DNA from: Arachis hypogaea
Lineage: Eukaryota; Streptophyta; Magnoliopsida; Fabales; Fabaceae
Length of the DNA stretch: 64,000 nucleotides
Direction of reading: 5' to 3'
Assembly (NCBI RefSeq): GCF_003086295.3
Contig: NC_092050.1
Coordinates: 154,758,699 to 154,822,698 of the forward strand
Within the stretch, counting starts at the first letter, position 1. Every line of letters begins with the position of its first letter. The notes under the pieces were generated by a model. The model ran no database searches. It saw nothing but the letters and a program-made list of their open reading frames with translations, and was not told the origin of the DNA. Both the position numbers and the translations under genes were made by a program. Positions 12,175-24,885 of the stretch are shown one piece after another.

Positions 12175-12243
12175 GTTGCTAAGAAGAATTATAATGAGAT
12201 TGAAATTCGTCCTAAAGATTTCCAGAAAATATTATTGAATAAG
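12175..12243 (+). pseudogene. Bin3/MEPCE-type RNA methyltransferase exon remnant 2
   Basis: Begins after a TTTATTGTGCAG acceptor and ends before GTTTAT. The 23 codons include KKNYNEIEIRPKDFQKILL, matching the KNY-x-IxxRPxxF-xxxLL segment that follows LEPQ-W in the family. The phase fits remnant 1 exactly (both exons begin and end in phase 0). The expected last exon (GF-RPI-F-type ending) was not found in the next 1.4 kb. The 4.4-kb gap to remnant 1 is mostly the LINE, which would have landed in the intron. Confidence 0.65.
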
Positions 12244-13645
12244 GTTTATATTCTTTTTGTTATTTCTTTGATAATAACTTTTTCTTTTTTTTTTTAAATG
12301 ATGACTTTCAAGTTTCATCGCATGTGCATATATAAAAAATAATAAGTTAAGTAATTATCCCTTCTTTAATTTTTTTGAGTAAAACCTCATTCCATTTCGG
12401 ATTATAATAACAAACAACTCATCTTCTAATAAAACCAAAATACTATATCTGTTGTAAAATAAATATAAAATAAAAATATAAGTAAAAGACTCTAGTACTA
12501 CAATTACTATCTCAATATAATAAAGATGATATATTTACTAATATTATATATAAACAGTGAGAGAGAAAAATATTCAAAAATGTTTATAAAATAAAGTAAA
12601 AGAGAGAATTGCATTAGTAATATAAAGAGAGAGAAGATTATATTGCTGTGTGAATTGTCTCGTACCATAACCCCTGTTTATATATGTATAGGGTTTATAT
12701 TTTCAACTTTCATTAAATATAAATTCTTTCTTAGTAACATAAATACTGACTCACCCATGATATTAATGGACATCTATATCCTTTATGTTTATCACAACAA
12801 TATCGAGTTTTAACTATTTATTTTGTTAGACATCTTAATTCTTTTATTAACATTTTTATCAATTGGTAATGACATAATTCTAGTTGTAATATTTTAATTA
12901 CTTATGTGTCATCACTGAATTTATTTAGAATAGATAGCTCCCTGTACAATTTGCAAAATGTGTTTTGCTTGCTCCCAAATTAATATAAATTCTTCAAATC
13001 TTGTTCATAAAATAGCAACCCTAACAATGAATTATGAACTGCGCAAATTAATATTCAGCTTGGAATAATTGTTTATGGAGGTAGAACGAGAGAACGATGG
13101 TCTTTGAAAGAAATATTTAAATCTCTATCTATTTTAAAAAAAGACATTTAAACCTCTATTCATTTTAAGTAAAGATACTTAAACTCATGTACTGTATATG
13201 TTACCAATTGACAAGATGTCAATAGAGAAGTTAGAATTTATAATAAAATGTGTAACATCCTAATATTTTGAGACTAATCTTAAATTTTATTTTAATTATA
13301 CTGGTTGTTGATACTTAAATTTTACAAAATTTTAAAATAAATTTTTTATAAAAATATAGTAGATAACTAATTTTTATTTTTAAAAACCATTTGAAAATAA
13401 TGAGAATATTGATCATAAAAAAACATTACTAGTTGAAAAATATGGACTTGGTAATACTAAGTCGGAAAATGGACGTACTAAATTATAAAGAAAAAAACAA
13501 TAACAAATTTTACTGGTATCAAATAATCATATAATAAAAAAAAAACAAACATCACAACCACAATTGTAGTTATTCAATAAAAATTAAATAAAACACAGAG
13601 AGAATCCTAATTTTCCCACTTCTATATAACTATGGTTAAATCAAT
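12244..13645. other. AT-rich intergenic stretch without recognised genes
   Basis: No open frame above noise, no inverted repeats that I could pair, and no gene motif. Ends where module B similarity begins. Confidence 0.5.
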
Positions 13646-16081
13646 CACCTATCCTCCATCATTAATATGAATTTGGATAAGTGCTTAACGTTCTGTATTT
13701 ATGTCCTTGACCTACGGTTCCTAACCATCTTATAGTGTATTAGTCTTTTTAGCTCAATCAAGTAGCATATTATTTGCACCGCGTTGTTCTTGAAGATAGT
13801 ACGAAAAAAGGGGTAATAAACAAAAATTAACTCAGTAGTTTATCTATATAATGTCACTGTATCCATCTCCAACCACTACGAGTCTTAAAATAAAAATAAT
13901 GATAATGCAATGTTGTTCAATTATTTTTTTTAAAAGGTTTTGTTAGTTGGAGTGGTGTGACTTTTAAATATTTCTCATTTACTTATGTTATGATACATGT
14001 GGCTCATGCCTATAACGTTAAAACATATAGAATGTAAACTCATAAATCTTGATTTGATGTTTTCGTAGGCCATAAAATAAGATAAAATAAATAAGAGAAG
14101 AATAGTAACATTGGCATAGATAAATCAAATAGAAAGAATCTTTAAATAAAATAAGGATAATAAATATAATCATAAATTAAATAAAAATGATCTTTGGATA
14201 AAAGAAGAATTTTTGAATAAAATAAGAATAAAAAATATAATCATAAATCTAACAGAAACGATAAAAGGAGAACAATCATAATCACACGTTTCTTTACATT
14301 TTTCATTATTTTTTTCGTAACTTTTATGTAAGGTATTAAGTTCAAACCGGTAATAAAAAGGTGGGAGTCTCTTTCTCTTATTTAAAGTTCTTATCTTAAA
14401 AGTTTGACAATTACCTTTCTTTACTGAAGAATCATCTCAATCGATCATCTTTTCTTACCAAGAGCCACCTTTCTTTATTGAAAGATCATTTCCTCAGTTC
14501 AATTTACAATTAAGGTTATTATTAAGGTTATTTAAATAAGTTTATGTTAAAAGAAAAGGGCAAAAGTTTGTCCTTGGGAATTTCCTTCCCTTATCGAATG
14601 TTCTTATCCCAAAAGTTTGTCGATCACCTTTTCTTATCAAATGATCATTTCAATTATCTTGTCTTTGGAGGTCATTTTCTCTTACCCAAAGATCCTTTAA
14701 TATACATAAGATCGTTATTATAATGCATGTGTATGAAATGAAGAAACATTATATCATGACATGCAATGCTAATATTTATATTAAAAACTATTTAAAATAT
14801 GATATATAAAAAAATAGTATAAAACTCTTACCTCCAACGAAGTTTCTATATATATTCCAATGCAAATAGATACAATTCGTTACTGAAGAGAAAGACTTAT
14901 TACATAGCTAGATTATATTGGTAAACAAATTATATTGCAACAAATTATAATTTTTGTAAGAATTTATATTGCAACAATTATATTACAACTATTTCTGTAT
15001 TAATTAATTAATAAAAAATTCTTTTTTTAGACAAAAAGTATACGTTTATCATGAGGAAGAAAAATTGATTAAATTGCAACTCATTATTTTTGTTTTGCTT
15101 TTTAATCAGCAGTAATATCCGCTGCAACATGATCGCTAAACCTATTTACATTAGTCCTTAATTAACAATTAATGAATTTCTTATTTTTCTCTATAAAATT
15201 AAATGGGGACTAACTCTTTCATTTTGTTTCTGATATATGAATTTAGCTAAAATGGCTTTAAAATATATGAATACTTAGTACGCATTTTAATTCAAAACAA
15301 AAATATAACCGCTTTGTGAATATGTCAATATCACTTACAAAAACCAAAAATACCATCTAAGCTGAGGCCATCATCATAATCACAATTGACCATTCATCAT
15401 AATTATACTTATCATACTTAATCAGTAAGTCTTTCAGCGGACAAAGCACAATAAAATTCACTTGAGACACTTGTCACCCGCTATTGTTGTGATATATGAG
15501 TTAATTTATTTTTAATATGTATTTATAATTTAACATGTATTTTATACTAATAATTGATTTTAATGATTAATTTTAGTGTACATATAATATAGTCGATATT
15601 AAATATATTATAAAATGATGTAATAATTTCACAATATTTATGCTCCTACAATTATATAATTGATACGATAAAATAATTATTTAGAATTTAATTTAAATTA
15701 TAATTATTTAGGTTTAAATAATACTATAATACTTTAGGTCTATTTCCTTTGTAACTGTTGGGTTTAGGAGTGAATGCAGATCGGTTATGACTAAAATTTC
15801 GATCCGATCCGCACTAAAACAATCAGATCCAATATCCGTGGCTTTTTAAGCTTGGATACGATCCGATCGGATCCACAAATTTGTAGATCAAATCGGATAT
15901 CGGATATATCTATAAAATTTAAAAATATTTTAGATGGCTTATTTTTATTAAAAAGTATCAATAAAATTTTTTTTCTATTTTTTTAAATATGTTTACTTTT
16001 AAAATATTATTAAACATACTTTTTTTAATAAAAATAAAATAATACAACATATATGATAATTATTAGTTGAAATAAAATTTA

Positions 16082-16361
16082 GAGTAAAACCCCTCTCTGG
16101 TCCCTAACCATTTATTGAAAAAGATTTGACGCCTCCTGACCATTAGAAAATAATAACGCGGTCCTTATCCATTTTCTCTGTGTGACTGGAAGGACTCTTT
16201 TATCGGTTTTTCGGATAAAAAGTAATCGAAAGAGTCTAATGGTTAGGGAGAGCCGAAAGAACATGTCGATCACAAGAATAAGAATCGCGTTGTTATTTTC
16301 TAATGGTTAAGGACACCAGGTTCTTTTCATAAATAGTTAGGAATCAAAAAAAGTTTTATTC
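16082..16361. mobile_element. Mutator-type MITE, 280 bp, 9-bp target duplication
   Basis: Ends GAGTAAAACC... and, reversed, GAATAAAACT..., flanked by the perfect 9-bp direct repeat TAAAATTTA at 16,073-16,081 and 16,362-16,370. The two halves form an imperfect palindrome (GGTCCCTAACCATTTAT; CATTAGAAAATAA both ways). Module A has the uninterrupted target (AATAAAATTTAAAAAATATTT near 4195), showing a single insertion in B. Confidence 0.88.
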
Positions 16362-16878
16362 TAAAATTTAAATAATATTTATTTATTTATTTTTGTAAAT
16401 ATGTGAATATTTACATAAAATATACCATTCGATTATATTAGTGCGCATATATGATAGGATGATCAAATCTATATATGCAACTTTTCATTTGAATTCAAAT
16501 AAATAGGGTGATATGCAGATAGAATCCGATTTACTAATACCGTGGTTGGATTGCGACACAAAGGTGAAGGAGCATTGACACTAAATTTGGCTTAGACTTG
16601 TCCATAAATATTTCTTTCATTGGTTGATGGTGATTGTGACCTCCTAATCTCTCTGCTAATATTATGATTTATGAGTACTCTTCACTTTCCATTTAGCCCA
16701 ATCTGAATTTGCTCGAGTAAAGAAAAAAGTTGGGACCTTTGGTTCATCCCTTCATGAAAATTGAATTCGGATGGTTCAGTCAACAAAGAAGGGAGAAGAT
16801 TTATTACATGCTTTAGTGCTCACCTAGAATATTCCTATGTGACCTTTTGCGGGACTCTCGGGTGTTCTTCACTCATCA

Positions 16879-18675
16879 ATGATGTTGCGTTCATCAACAA
16901 GAGCTTCTCTGCGCTTCTTTCCGCACCAATCTCAATTTGGTACTCTTTCTCGTCCCAAACCCTTCCTTTTCCCCATTACTCTCTCTTGTACCACTGATAT
17001 TGATGCCATCAAGGACAGACCCCATCTCGTAGATTCTATTAGGAATCTCCAAAACCTTGATTCTGCTTTGCATCTCTTTCACAAGATGGTTTCCGTAAAC
17101 CCTTTGCCATCTGTGAAGGACTTTACCTTATTGTTTAGCTCTATTGTTAAGATGAAGCATTACACAGCTGCCATTTCGTTAATCAAACACTTGTTCTCCT
17201 TAGGACTCAAATCTGATACCCATACACTCAACATTGTTGTCAATTGTCTGTGCCGTTTGAATCACACTCCCTTTGCCTTCTCTGTGGTGGGGACGATGTT
17301 CAAAATCGGCTTGGAACCCAATGTGGTCACATTTAGCACCATTGTTAATGGTCTTTGTATTGAAGGCAAGGTGGATCTTGCTATATGGTTAGCTGACCAC
17401 ATGGATAACATGGGGTATCAACCCGACGCCCACACATTTGGAGCAATTATAAATGGATTGTGCAAGATGGGCAACACCCCTGCTGCCATTGCCCTTCTGA
17501 GGAAGACGGAAACAAGAAACTGCAAACCAAGTGTTGATGTTACGGGTTATAACGCAATTGTGGATAGTCTTTGCAAGGATGGGCTGGTATCCGAGGCTTT
17601 GAGTCTATTCTCCGAAATGACAACAAAAGGTCTTCAAACCGATACTATCACTTACAATTGCTTGATTCAAGGACTCTGTACTTTCAGCAGATGGCAAGAG
17701 GCTGCGTCTTTACTCAGCGAGAGAAAACAAAAGGGAATTATGCCGGATACACATACTTTTAATATTTTAGTGGATGCTCTTTGTAAAGAGGGAAAGATTT
17801 CAAGTGCTAGAGCCACACTTGGTCAAATGGTTCGAATGGGAGAGGAGCCTAACGTTGTCACCTATAACTCAATGATTGCTGGTTATTGTGGCCAAAATCA
17901 AATGGAGGAGTCCATGAAAGTATTTGATTTGATGGTACACAAGGGATGCCTACCAGACGTCAACACTTATACTTCATTAATCCATGGATGGTGCAAGATC
18001 AAAAGGATTAATAAGGCTATTTATCTCTTGGATGAAATGATCAATAAAGGTTTAAATCTGAATGTTGTGACTTGGAATACTCTTATCCACGGATTTTGCG
18101 AAGTGGGTAAACCGTTAGCTGCTAAAGAATTGTTTTTTACAATGCACAAATTTGATCAATATCCTGATCTATGCAGCTGTGCCATTATATTGGATGGCCT
18201 ATTCAAATGTCATTTGTCTTCTGATGCAATATCATTATTTAGAGAAATGGAGAAGAGTAAGTTGGATCTTAATATTGAAACTTACAATGTGGTGCTCCGT
18301 GGGATGTGCCATGCCGGAAAACTAAATGATGCACTAGAACTCTTCTCTTGTCTGCCAGCAAAAGGCTTGAAACCTGATCTATATACTTATACAATAATGA
18401 TCCAAGGTCGATGTAGGGAAGGACTTGTGATTGATGCTGAAGAGATGCTGATGAATATGGAAGAGCATGGGTGCTTGCCAGATAGCTGCACATATAACGT
18501 CTTCATCCAAGGATTACTACGACGAAATGCTGTTCTGAAGTCAATAAAATATTTTCAGATTATGAAAGACAAAGGTTATGCAGCAGATGCTAGAACCATG
18601 GAATTGCTTGTAGGTTGCCTCTCTATGCACAAAGGAGAGAATGCTTTTCAAGAATTTGTGCAGAAAATTGTTTGA
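16879..18675 (+). CDS. RFL-type P-class pentatricopeptide repeat protein, copy B (598 aa)
   Basis: Same length and layout as copy A: Arg/Ser-rich mitochondrial-type N-terminus, then about 14 full PPR motifs and a short last one, no introns and no C-terminal E/DYW/SMR domain. By eye it differs from copy A at about 46 of 598 residues, eight of them at the RNA-reading positions of repeats 2, 3, 5, 8, 9 and 12. The start at 16,879 is well supported here: relative to A, a 14-base deletion just upstream puts the earlier ATG (16,761) in another frame that ends at 16,997. The open frame is intact, so the gene could be active. Predicted role: mitochondrial transcript binding, as a restorer-like protein. 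Confidence 0.92.
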   Translation: MMLRSSTRASLRFFPHQSQFGTLSRPKPFLFPITLSCTTDIDAIKDRPHLVDSIRNLQNLDSALHLFHKMVSVNPLPSVKDFTLLFSSIVKMKHYTAAISLIKHLFSLGLKSDTHTLNIVVNCLCRLNHTPFAFSVVGTMFKIGLEPNVVTFSTIVNGLCIEGKVDLAIWLADHMDNMGYQPDAHTFGAIINGLCKMGNTPAAIALLRKTETRNCKPSVDVTGYNAIVDSLCKDGLVSEALSLFSEMTTKGLQTDTITYNCLIQGLCTFSRWQEAASLLSERKQKGIMPDTHTFNILVDALCKEGKISSARATLGQMVRMGEEPNVVTYNSMIAGYCGQNQMEESMKVFDLMVHKGCLPDVNTYTSLIHGWCKIKRINKAIYLLDEMINKGLNLNVVTWNTLIHGFCEVGKPLAAKELFFTMHKFDQYPDLCSCAIILDGLFKCHLSSDAISLFREMEKSKLDLNIETYNVVLRGMCHAGKLNDALELFSCLPAKGLKPDLYTYTIMIQGRCREGLVIDAEEMLMNMEEHGCLPDSCTYNVFIQGLLRRNAVLKSIKYFQIMKDKGYAADARTMELLVGCLSMHKGENAFQEFVQKIV

Positions 18676-18844
18676 ATATATCAATATAACCTCTTAGTTC
18701 TTTATTTGAATTGAGGTTTTGATGTTTGTGTAGAAACTGATACTTTCATGCTGCTTTTTGTTTTCAAATTGGACCCAGCAGAGCAAGAATCTCCTTCTTG
18801 AGAAGATTATGCAATGTATTATTCTAGTCATCTTCATGACTGTA

Positions 18845-18945
18845 TCTCTTTTTTTTTTTTTTTTCTCACAACTCAATAGACAGTGCATGATGCTCTCAAA
18901 TTCTTTCTGACAGCAAGAGCAAAGGGAAGACATCAATGAAAATAT
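18845..18945 (-). mobile_element. Small LINE 3' fragment (zinc-binding RT region)
   Basis: On the minus strand a frame reads SLCSCCQKEFESIMHCLLSC, the CxxC...H...C pattern of the zinc-binding domain at the end of plant LINE ORF2, directly followed by a run of about 16 T on the plus strand. It abuts the end of module B and may mark the duplication junction. Confidence 0.5.
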
Positions 18946-19639
18946 ATTATATAAAATATATTAGATTTAATATGAGATATAATAATTAAAGGAAAAAAAA
19001 AAAGACAAATAGATCATGATTTTTTTAACTCTACATAAATTAGTCTTTGAGTAAATAAAAATGTAAAACATTTCTTATTTTTTAAAATATGAAATAACTA
19101 AGTTTTTTTTGTTTAAAATATATAAAGAAAAATAAATTATCTGAAATTTAGATATTTATATTTTAAAAGATAAAAGATATTTTTATATTTTTAATTGAAC
19201 AACGCTAAATAAATATTATCATTTTTAGTCCGTACTTGATCAACAATAATTTGTACTTATATTTAGTTATTTACATATGTTTTATATATACGAAATATAT
19301 AATTTGTATCTATATTTTTTAGAATTTTACATACATAAATTTATATAATTTATACCTATATTTTTTAAAATTTATATATATAAATTAATAAAATTTATTT
19401 ATTAAAAATAATTTAATATTTATACTGACTAAATAATAACAAAAAATATTAAAATTTAATTGTCCTAGAGAATTTTTCATTTTAATTAGCGAAAAAGTTA
19501 TTTATTTTTTTTCTAAGATAATTACTTTTATTTCTTGAATAAAGTTGGTCCAAAATCGGACATCACACATAATAATGACCCACATGAAAAAGTTTCACCA
19601 ATCAATTAAACAACTATGTAATTGAAGTAATGAAAGAAA
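18946..19639. other. AT-rich stretch without recognised features
   Basis: No gene, no inverted repeat that I could pair. It precedes the 3' end of the second LINE. Confidence 0.5.
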
Positions 19640-22600
19640 TTGGTAAGGTCATCTTCAAGAAGGAAAAATGGAGAGGCAACAGGCCATGCACTCTTCCATG
19701 AGCTTTCGAGCAGCATGAACAACTTTTACCGGCAGCTTCCGCTTACTTTCAAAAATTTGCTCATTTTTGGATTTTCAAATCTGCCATGCTAGGTTAGCTA
19801 CAAGTTTCTTTATCTCCTTCAATTGTCTCGTCCTTTGTTCTGATTTTGCGATTCTTCCCACCATCGCCAAGACTCATCAGTAACTGTTGGGGGATAAATA
19901 CCCAATAGCCTCCAAGCTTCTGCTGAATCTGGACAGACCCACAAACAATGTGAAATCGATTCATCTGCTAAGTTACACCGCGGGCATATCGGGTAAACTT
20001 GGGGGATTCGAGTGTGGAGCTTTAATTTGACTAGTAATCCATTATGCATTAGCTTTTATAAGAAATTTTTTACCTTGGGTTGGCTTTTAAGACTCCATAT
20101 TCCTAACTATATGGATTTTTTTTGGCACTGGATAGGAAAAAATTCCACTTGAGGATGATAAACCTAAAATGCGATTTTATAACCAGATGAGACTGAATAA
20201 CTTCCTTTATTCTCCTTCAGCCAGGTAATGTAGTCTTCTCCTTCTACAATTTCTATGCTAATAATTGCCTCTGCTATTGCTGGATTGGAATATTCTTTTA
20301 TTTTTGTTTGATTTCATTATCTGTTTAGTAGCATTAGTTCTGTAAACTATTGTGGAATGTATTCTGTATTTGCATTAGTTATAGGTGTTATGGCAGTAAA
20401 TTTTTTGACCCATGAGTCCTGTGTAATACTTATCATGCTGCCTCGTCCTATTCTTTAGAGGATGCTTTTTTCCAGAATTTTTTTACCCTCCAACATGCTC
20501 TTCTAACCCATGAGGGGTTGGTTCCTGTCTTAGCCCGTAGAAAACTAGAAAATCTATAGTATTTACTTTTATAAATCTTAGAAATCAGGGAATTAGGTCT
20601 AGTCAGTAGTCTCCACCCTTGCTTAGCTAATATAGCAAGGTTGAAGGCTTTTAGATCTTTGAAATTGAATTCTCCTTGTTCTTTTGGCCCACGGGTAATT
20701 CTCCAATTTATCCACTGCATCCTCCTTTTGCTTCCCTTTTGTCTCTACTAGAATTGTAGAATTGCCCTCTAAATTTCTTCGAGCAGCATTTTTGGCAGCT
20801 TGAAACAATTTAAGGTGTAAAGTGGTACAACAGTTGCAATGCTTTTATTAACACCTCCCTGCCACTTGATGAAAGTAAAGCCCTTTTCCAATGTTAAAGT
20901 TTTTGTGTAACCTTATCCTTTATGTAATTAAATGTTGCCTTTTTACACCTTTGGATGACTGACGGGAATCCTAAATATTTGTCTTGATTGTCAATATGAG
21001 GAACTTGGAGTATGTTAGCTAGGGAATCTCGCGTATGCACTAGTGTATTTCTGCTAAAGAACACTGCTGATTTATCCAAGCTGACCTTCTGATCACTTAT
21101 CTCCTCATAACTCTATAAAATATGAATTAGTCTCCGACAATCCTCTTTTGTAGCCTTACTAAATAGTATTGAGTCATCTGCAAAAAATAAGTGATTAATT
21201 TTGGGACATCGGTGATTAAGTCTCAATCCAAAAAATTTCTGTCCCTGTTTTTCTCTATGGAGCAGATGGAAAGTCACTCTGCATAAAATAGAAAAAGGTA
21301 GGGAGAGAGAGGGTCGCCTTGCCGCACTACTCCTCTACATGGTTTAAAGAAACCGTGAGGTTGACCATCCACAGTAACAGAATAAGAAACTGTCGTCACA
21401 CACTTCTTAATCCAGTCCACTCATTTATTACAAAATCCCAACTTTCTCATCATAGACCATATGAAAGATCATTTCACCCTATCATATGCTTTACTCATAT
21501 CGATCTTCAAAGCAAAATCATGACTCCCATATTTCTTGTTTTTTAGAAAATGCATGAATTCATGTGCAATTAATACGTCATTACTAATCAGTCTTCCTTT
21601 AACAAAAGCATTTTGTGTATCACTGATCAATCTATTCATAACAAACTGCAACTTATGCACCAAGATTTTGGATATAATTTTATAAAACACACTACTAAGG
21701 CTTATAGGTTTAATCTGCTTCATATTCCTAGAATTTGAAATTTTAGGAATTAAGCAAATATTTGTATAATTAAAAGCTTTAAGTAGTTTACCTCCAGACC
21801 ACCTACCAACCCAATTGGGTCCACTAAGAACATAGAATTATATCCGACTCTCCACAGCACATCCTCCACAGTCGAGGAATTGTTCTTTGTCTCGCATAAG
21901 AACAAAATCTCGGGAGAATGAAATTTAAAAATTCCTTTGATGCTGTGAACTATCCGCGACAGTTCCACACTCCAATCTTTATGTCTCTTGGGGTGCCAAA
22001 TTATGGGCGGCACCCTTTCCCTTTTCAGACAAATGTAATTTTTTCGAACATAGTTTTTTATTTTGTGATCCTTCACCAACATCTTCAGATTGTCGCTTAA
22101 CCCTCGAAATTGATTTGAAAGAATATTTTCTCCTTGCTAGATATTTCATATTCTTCTTCCTACTTCCCTTATTACCTACAGATTCTTTCCCTACTCCAAT
22201 AGAAAATACATAATTTAAATAGCTTTTTTGTATTTGTTTAGCTCTATTTTCTTCTACCTTCTCTTTGTCTCCAAGAATATGTTGATCCTCCCATGTATCT
22301 CCATTTTTTCTCGCTGTACTATTATCATTCTTTCTGCTCCGTACTTTATCTTCTTCCTCCCGCACCTGTGAATTATTATCCTGGACAGATAGATTAGCAA
22401 AACCTTTGATTAAACACACCGGTATTGGTTTGTTTGATCTCTCTCTCCCTTCTCCAGCCATGTTCTTTCAATTCGGGTGCGGATGTTCCTTTTGGTTTTC
22501 AGTTCTCCTCCCAAGTTGTTCAGCTCGTAGCCAAGGTTCTCACTATTCCTCCTGTTGACTTTCCTTCACCGAGTCCTCCAAATATTGGCTGCAAGCTCTG

Positions 22601-24885
22601 ATTTCATGTCCTACATAGCCACAGTAATGGCAAAAGTTTCCGATTCTTTCATACTTGATTTGAATCTCTATGACTTTGTTATTTTTGCCTGCAATTTTTA
22701 AAGAGTGAAGTACTAACCCGGTCCCTGTCCATTTTTAAGAATGACAACGCGACCCCTCAAAATAAAATCGATCCACTTCGGTCCCTGTCCCCTGATTCCG
22801 TCACACAATGCGGTCTCTGTGGGTATTTTTCCGTCAACTCTGAATGGAAAATGCTGACTTGTCAGGTTCAGAAATGGACAGGAGTCTAATTGTCTCTAAA
22901 TTTAAATTGGTTAGGGGTTTATTTGTCCTTATAATTTTTTAAACAATATTTTTTTAGATTATTTTTTTATTTATTATATTAATATTCTTTTTTCAATAAA
23001 TTATTGAATATATGGTTTAATAAGTACAAACTAATTAATAAATTATTCAAATTTAAAAATATTATTTATTATAAAACTAAATAAATAATTCTTAAATATA
23101 ATTTTTAAATATATAAATAATTAAATAACAAACATTAAAATTCAGTTAATATATTAATAATAATAACTCTATGATATACTATTAGTATTATGATCTAGAT
23201 ATTTTTTTACAATAAAGTAAAAATTAATTAACACATTATTTGATATATAGTAAAATATTTTTGAGTAATAATAAATTTAATTTTTTATCTCTTTAAACTA
23301 AATTAATAATTCTATTTGATATCTTTGTACTAAAATACACTATGAGCAAGCAACTAATACTAAATGAAATAATTAAAATATATAACCTTTAATGAAATAA
23401 TTAAATACTAATTGAAATAATTCTATTTTTTATCTCTTTAATTGAATTTTAATATACTTACAATTTTAATTAATCTATATTATTCTTATATTGATAAATC
23501 TTTATCAATCTATAACCTTATGACCATATGTATTATTAATAGATTGATAATATTATTTATATTTTAAATTTGTTGAGTTTATAAATGGTCTCCATAATAT
23601 ATATATATTAGTAGTTTACTCATAGTGTATTTTTAGTACAAAGATATCAAATAGAATTATTAATTTAGTTTAAAGAGATAAAAAATTAAATTTGTTATTA
23701 CTCAAAAATATTTTACTATATATCAAATAATGTGTTCATTAGTTTTCACTTTATTGTGAAAAATTATCTAGATCATAATACTAATAGTATATCATAGGGT
23801 TATTATTATTAATATATTAACTAAATTTTAATGTTTATTATTTAATTATTTATATATTTAAAAATTATATTTGAGAATTATTTATTTAGTTTCATAATAA
23901 ATGATATTTTTAAATTTGAATAATTTATTAATTAGTTTGTACTTATTATACCATATATTTAATAATTTATTAGAAAAATAATACTAATATAATAAATAAA
24001 AAAATAATCTAAAAAATATTGTTTAAAAAATTATAAGGACAAATAAACCCCTAACCAATTTAAATTTAGAGACAATTAGACCCCTGTCCATTTCTGAACC
24101 TGACACGTCAGCATTTTTCGTTCAGAGTTGACGAAAAAATACCCACAAGAACCGCGTTGTGTGACGGAATCAGGGGACAGGGACCGAAGTGGATCGATTT
24201 TATTTTGAGGGATCGCGTTATCATTCTTAAAAATGGACAGGGGTCAGGTTGGTACTTGACTCATTTTTAAAACCCTTCTCAAAAGTAAAACCTTTTCTCA
24301 AAGGCTTAGTTATGTCCAATAGTATTTGAATTTTGAGAATTGTTTTTTTTTTCCCCTCATAGTGAACACATAAGCATCTATGACCTTTCCCATCTCCTCT
24401 CCTACCTTTCTCCCTAAACGTGCCGTTTTGTGTTGTTTAGGTAGTCCTTATATCACCCATATGAGAACCAAAGTAAATTCTTTTTCATTAATCTCAATCT
24501 ACTGACCACTTTTGTAAGTTTAAAATGTAATTTTTAAACAGCCACGATTGCCCCTTTCTCTATTTGAACTAGGTCAATTTTCTTTTTAAAGAAAAATTGA
24601 AATAGATTTCTTCCATGATCCACCACCTTAAAGCCCTTTGGTTGTCTCCATATAGCATATAGCGCCACTTCAAGAGTTCTAGCACTGAATTGTCAGTCTG
24701 CCATGAGTATACCCACCAAGCTCTTTGTGCATTTTTTTATTCTTTTCTTAATATCTTCATCCTCAAAGTGAAAAATCTGATGCTCCTCATTATCATGCAC
24801 GAATTTGTCGTGATTCTGATTAACAGTCGAAGCTGCTATGGTTATTTTTAGGCGCTCTACGAACAAACCTTATAAATTTAGGATT
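19640..24885 (-). mobile_element. L1-type LINE, dead, internally deleted and split by another element
   Basis: Minus strand, from 24,885: an N-terminal region of the DUF4283 type (IWRQPKGF; VVDHGRNLFQFFFKK), a CCHC zinc knuckle (CHYCGYVGHEIRAC, about 22,600-22,650), a Lys/Ser-rich linker with an open frame (22,461-21,979), the start of the endonuclease (SPEILFLCETKNN), then reverse transcriptase (KPISLSSVFYKIISK; LKIDMSKAYDRVK; FADDSILFS) and the zinc-binding tail (CPRCNLADESISHCLWVC) ending near 19,640. Between about 21,780 and 21,830 the frame passes from the first ~40 residues of the endonuclease straight into reverse transcriptase, so roughly 1 kb is deleted. The 22,703-24,262 segment is a later insertion. 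Many stops and frameshifts. Confidence 0.85.
22703..24262. mobile_element. Palindromic Mutator-type element, 1.56 kb, 9-bp target duplication
   Basis: Left end GAGTGAAGTACTAACCCGG and reversed right end GAGTCAAGTACCAACCTGA begin arms of about 645 bp (to about 23,350, and from about 23,614), separated by a ~265-bp AT-rich loop. The 9-bp direct repeat ATTTTTAAA lies at 22,694-22,702 and 24,263-24,271. Both flanks are coding sequence of the same LINE, giving a clear order of insertion. No transposase or cargo gene was seen. Long arms plus 9-bp duplication point to the Mutator superfamily. Confidence 0.88.

Larger units (their letters stand above)
13646..18832 (+). repeat. Duplication module B (intergenic block plus PPR gene)
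   Basis: Collinear copy of module A. It lacks A's hAT-type element and foldback repeat and carries instead a Mutator-type MITE at 16,082-16,361. Similarity stops abruptly at about 18,832, just before a poly(T) run of LINE origin, whereas A continues for a further ~30 bases of shared 3' flank. Confidence 0.85.
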
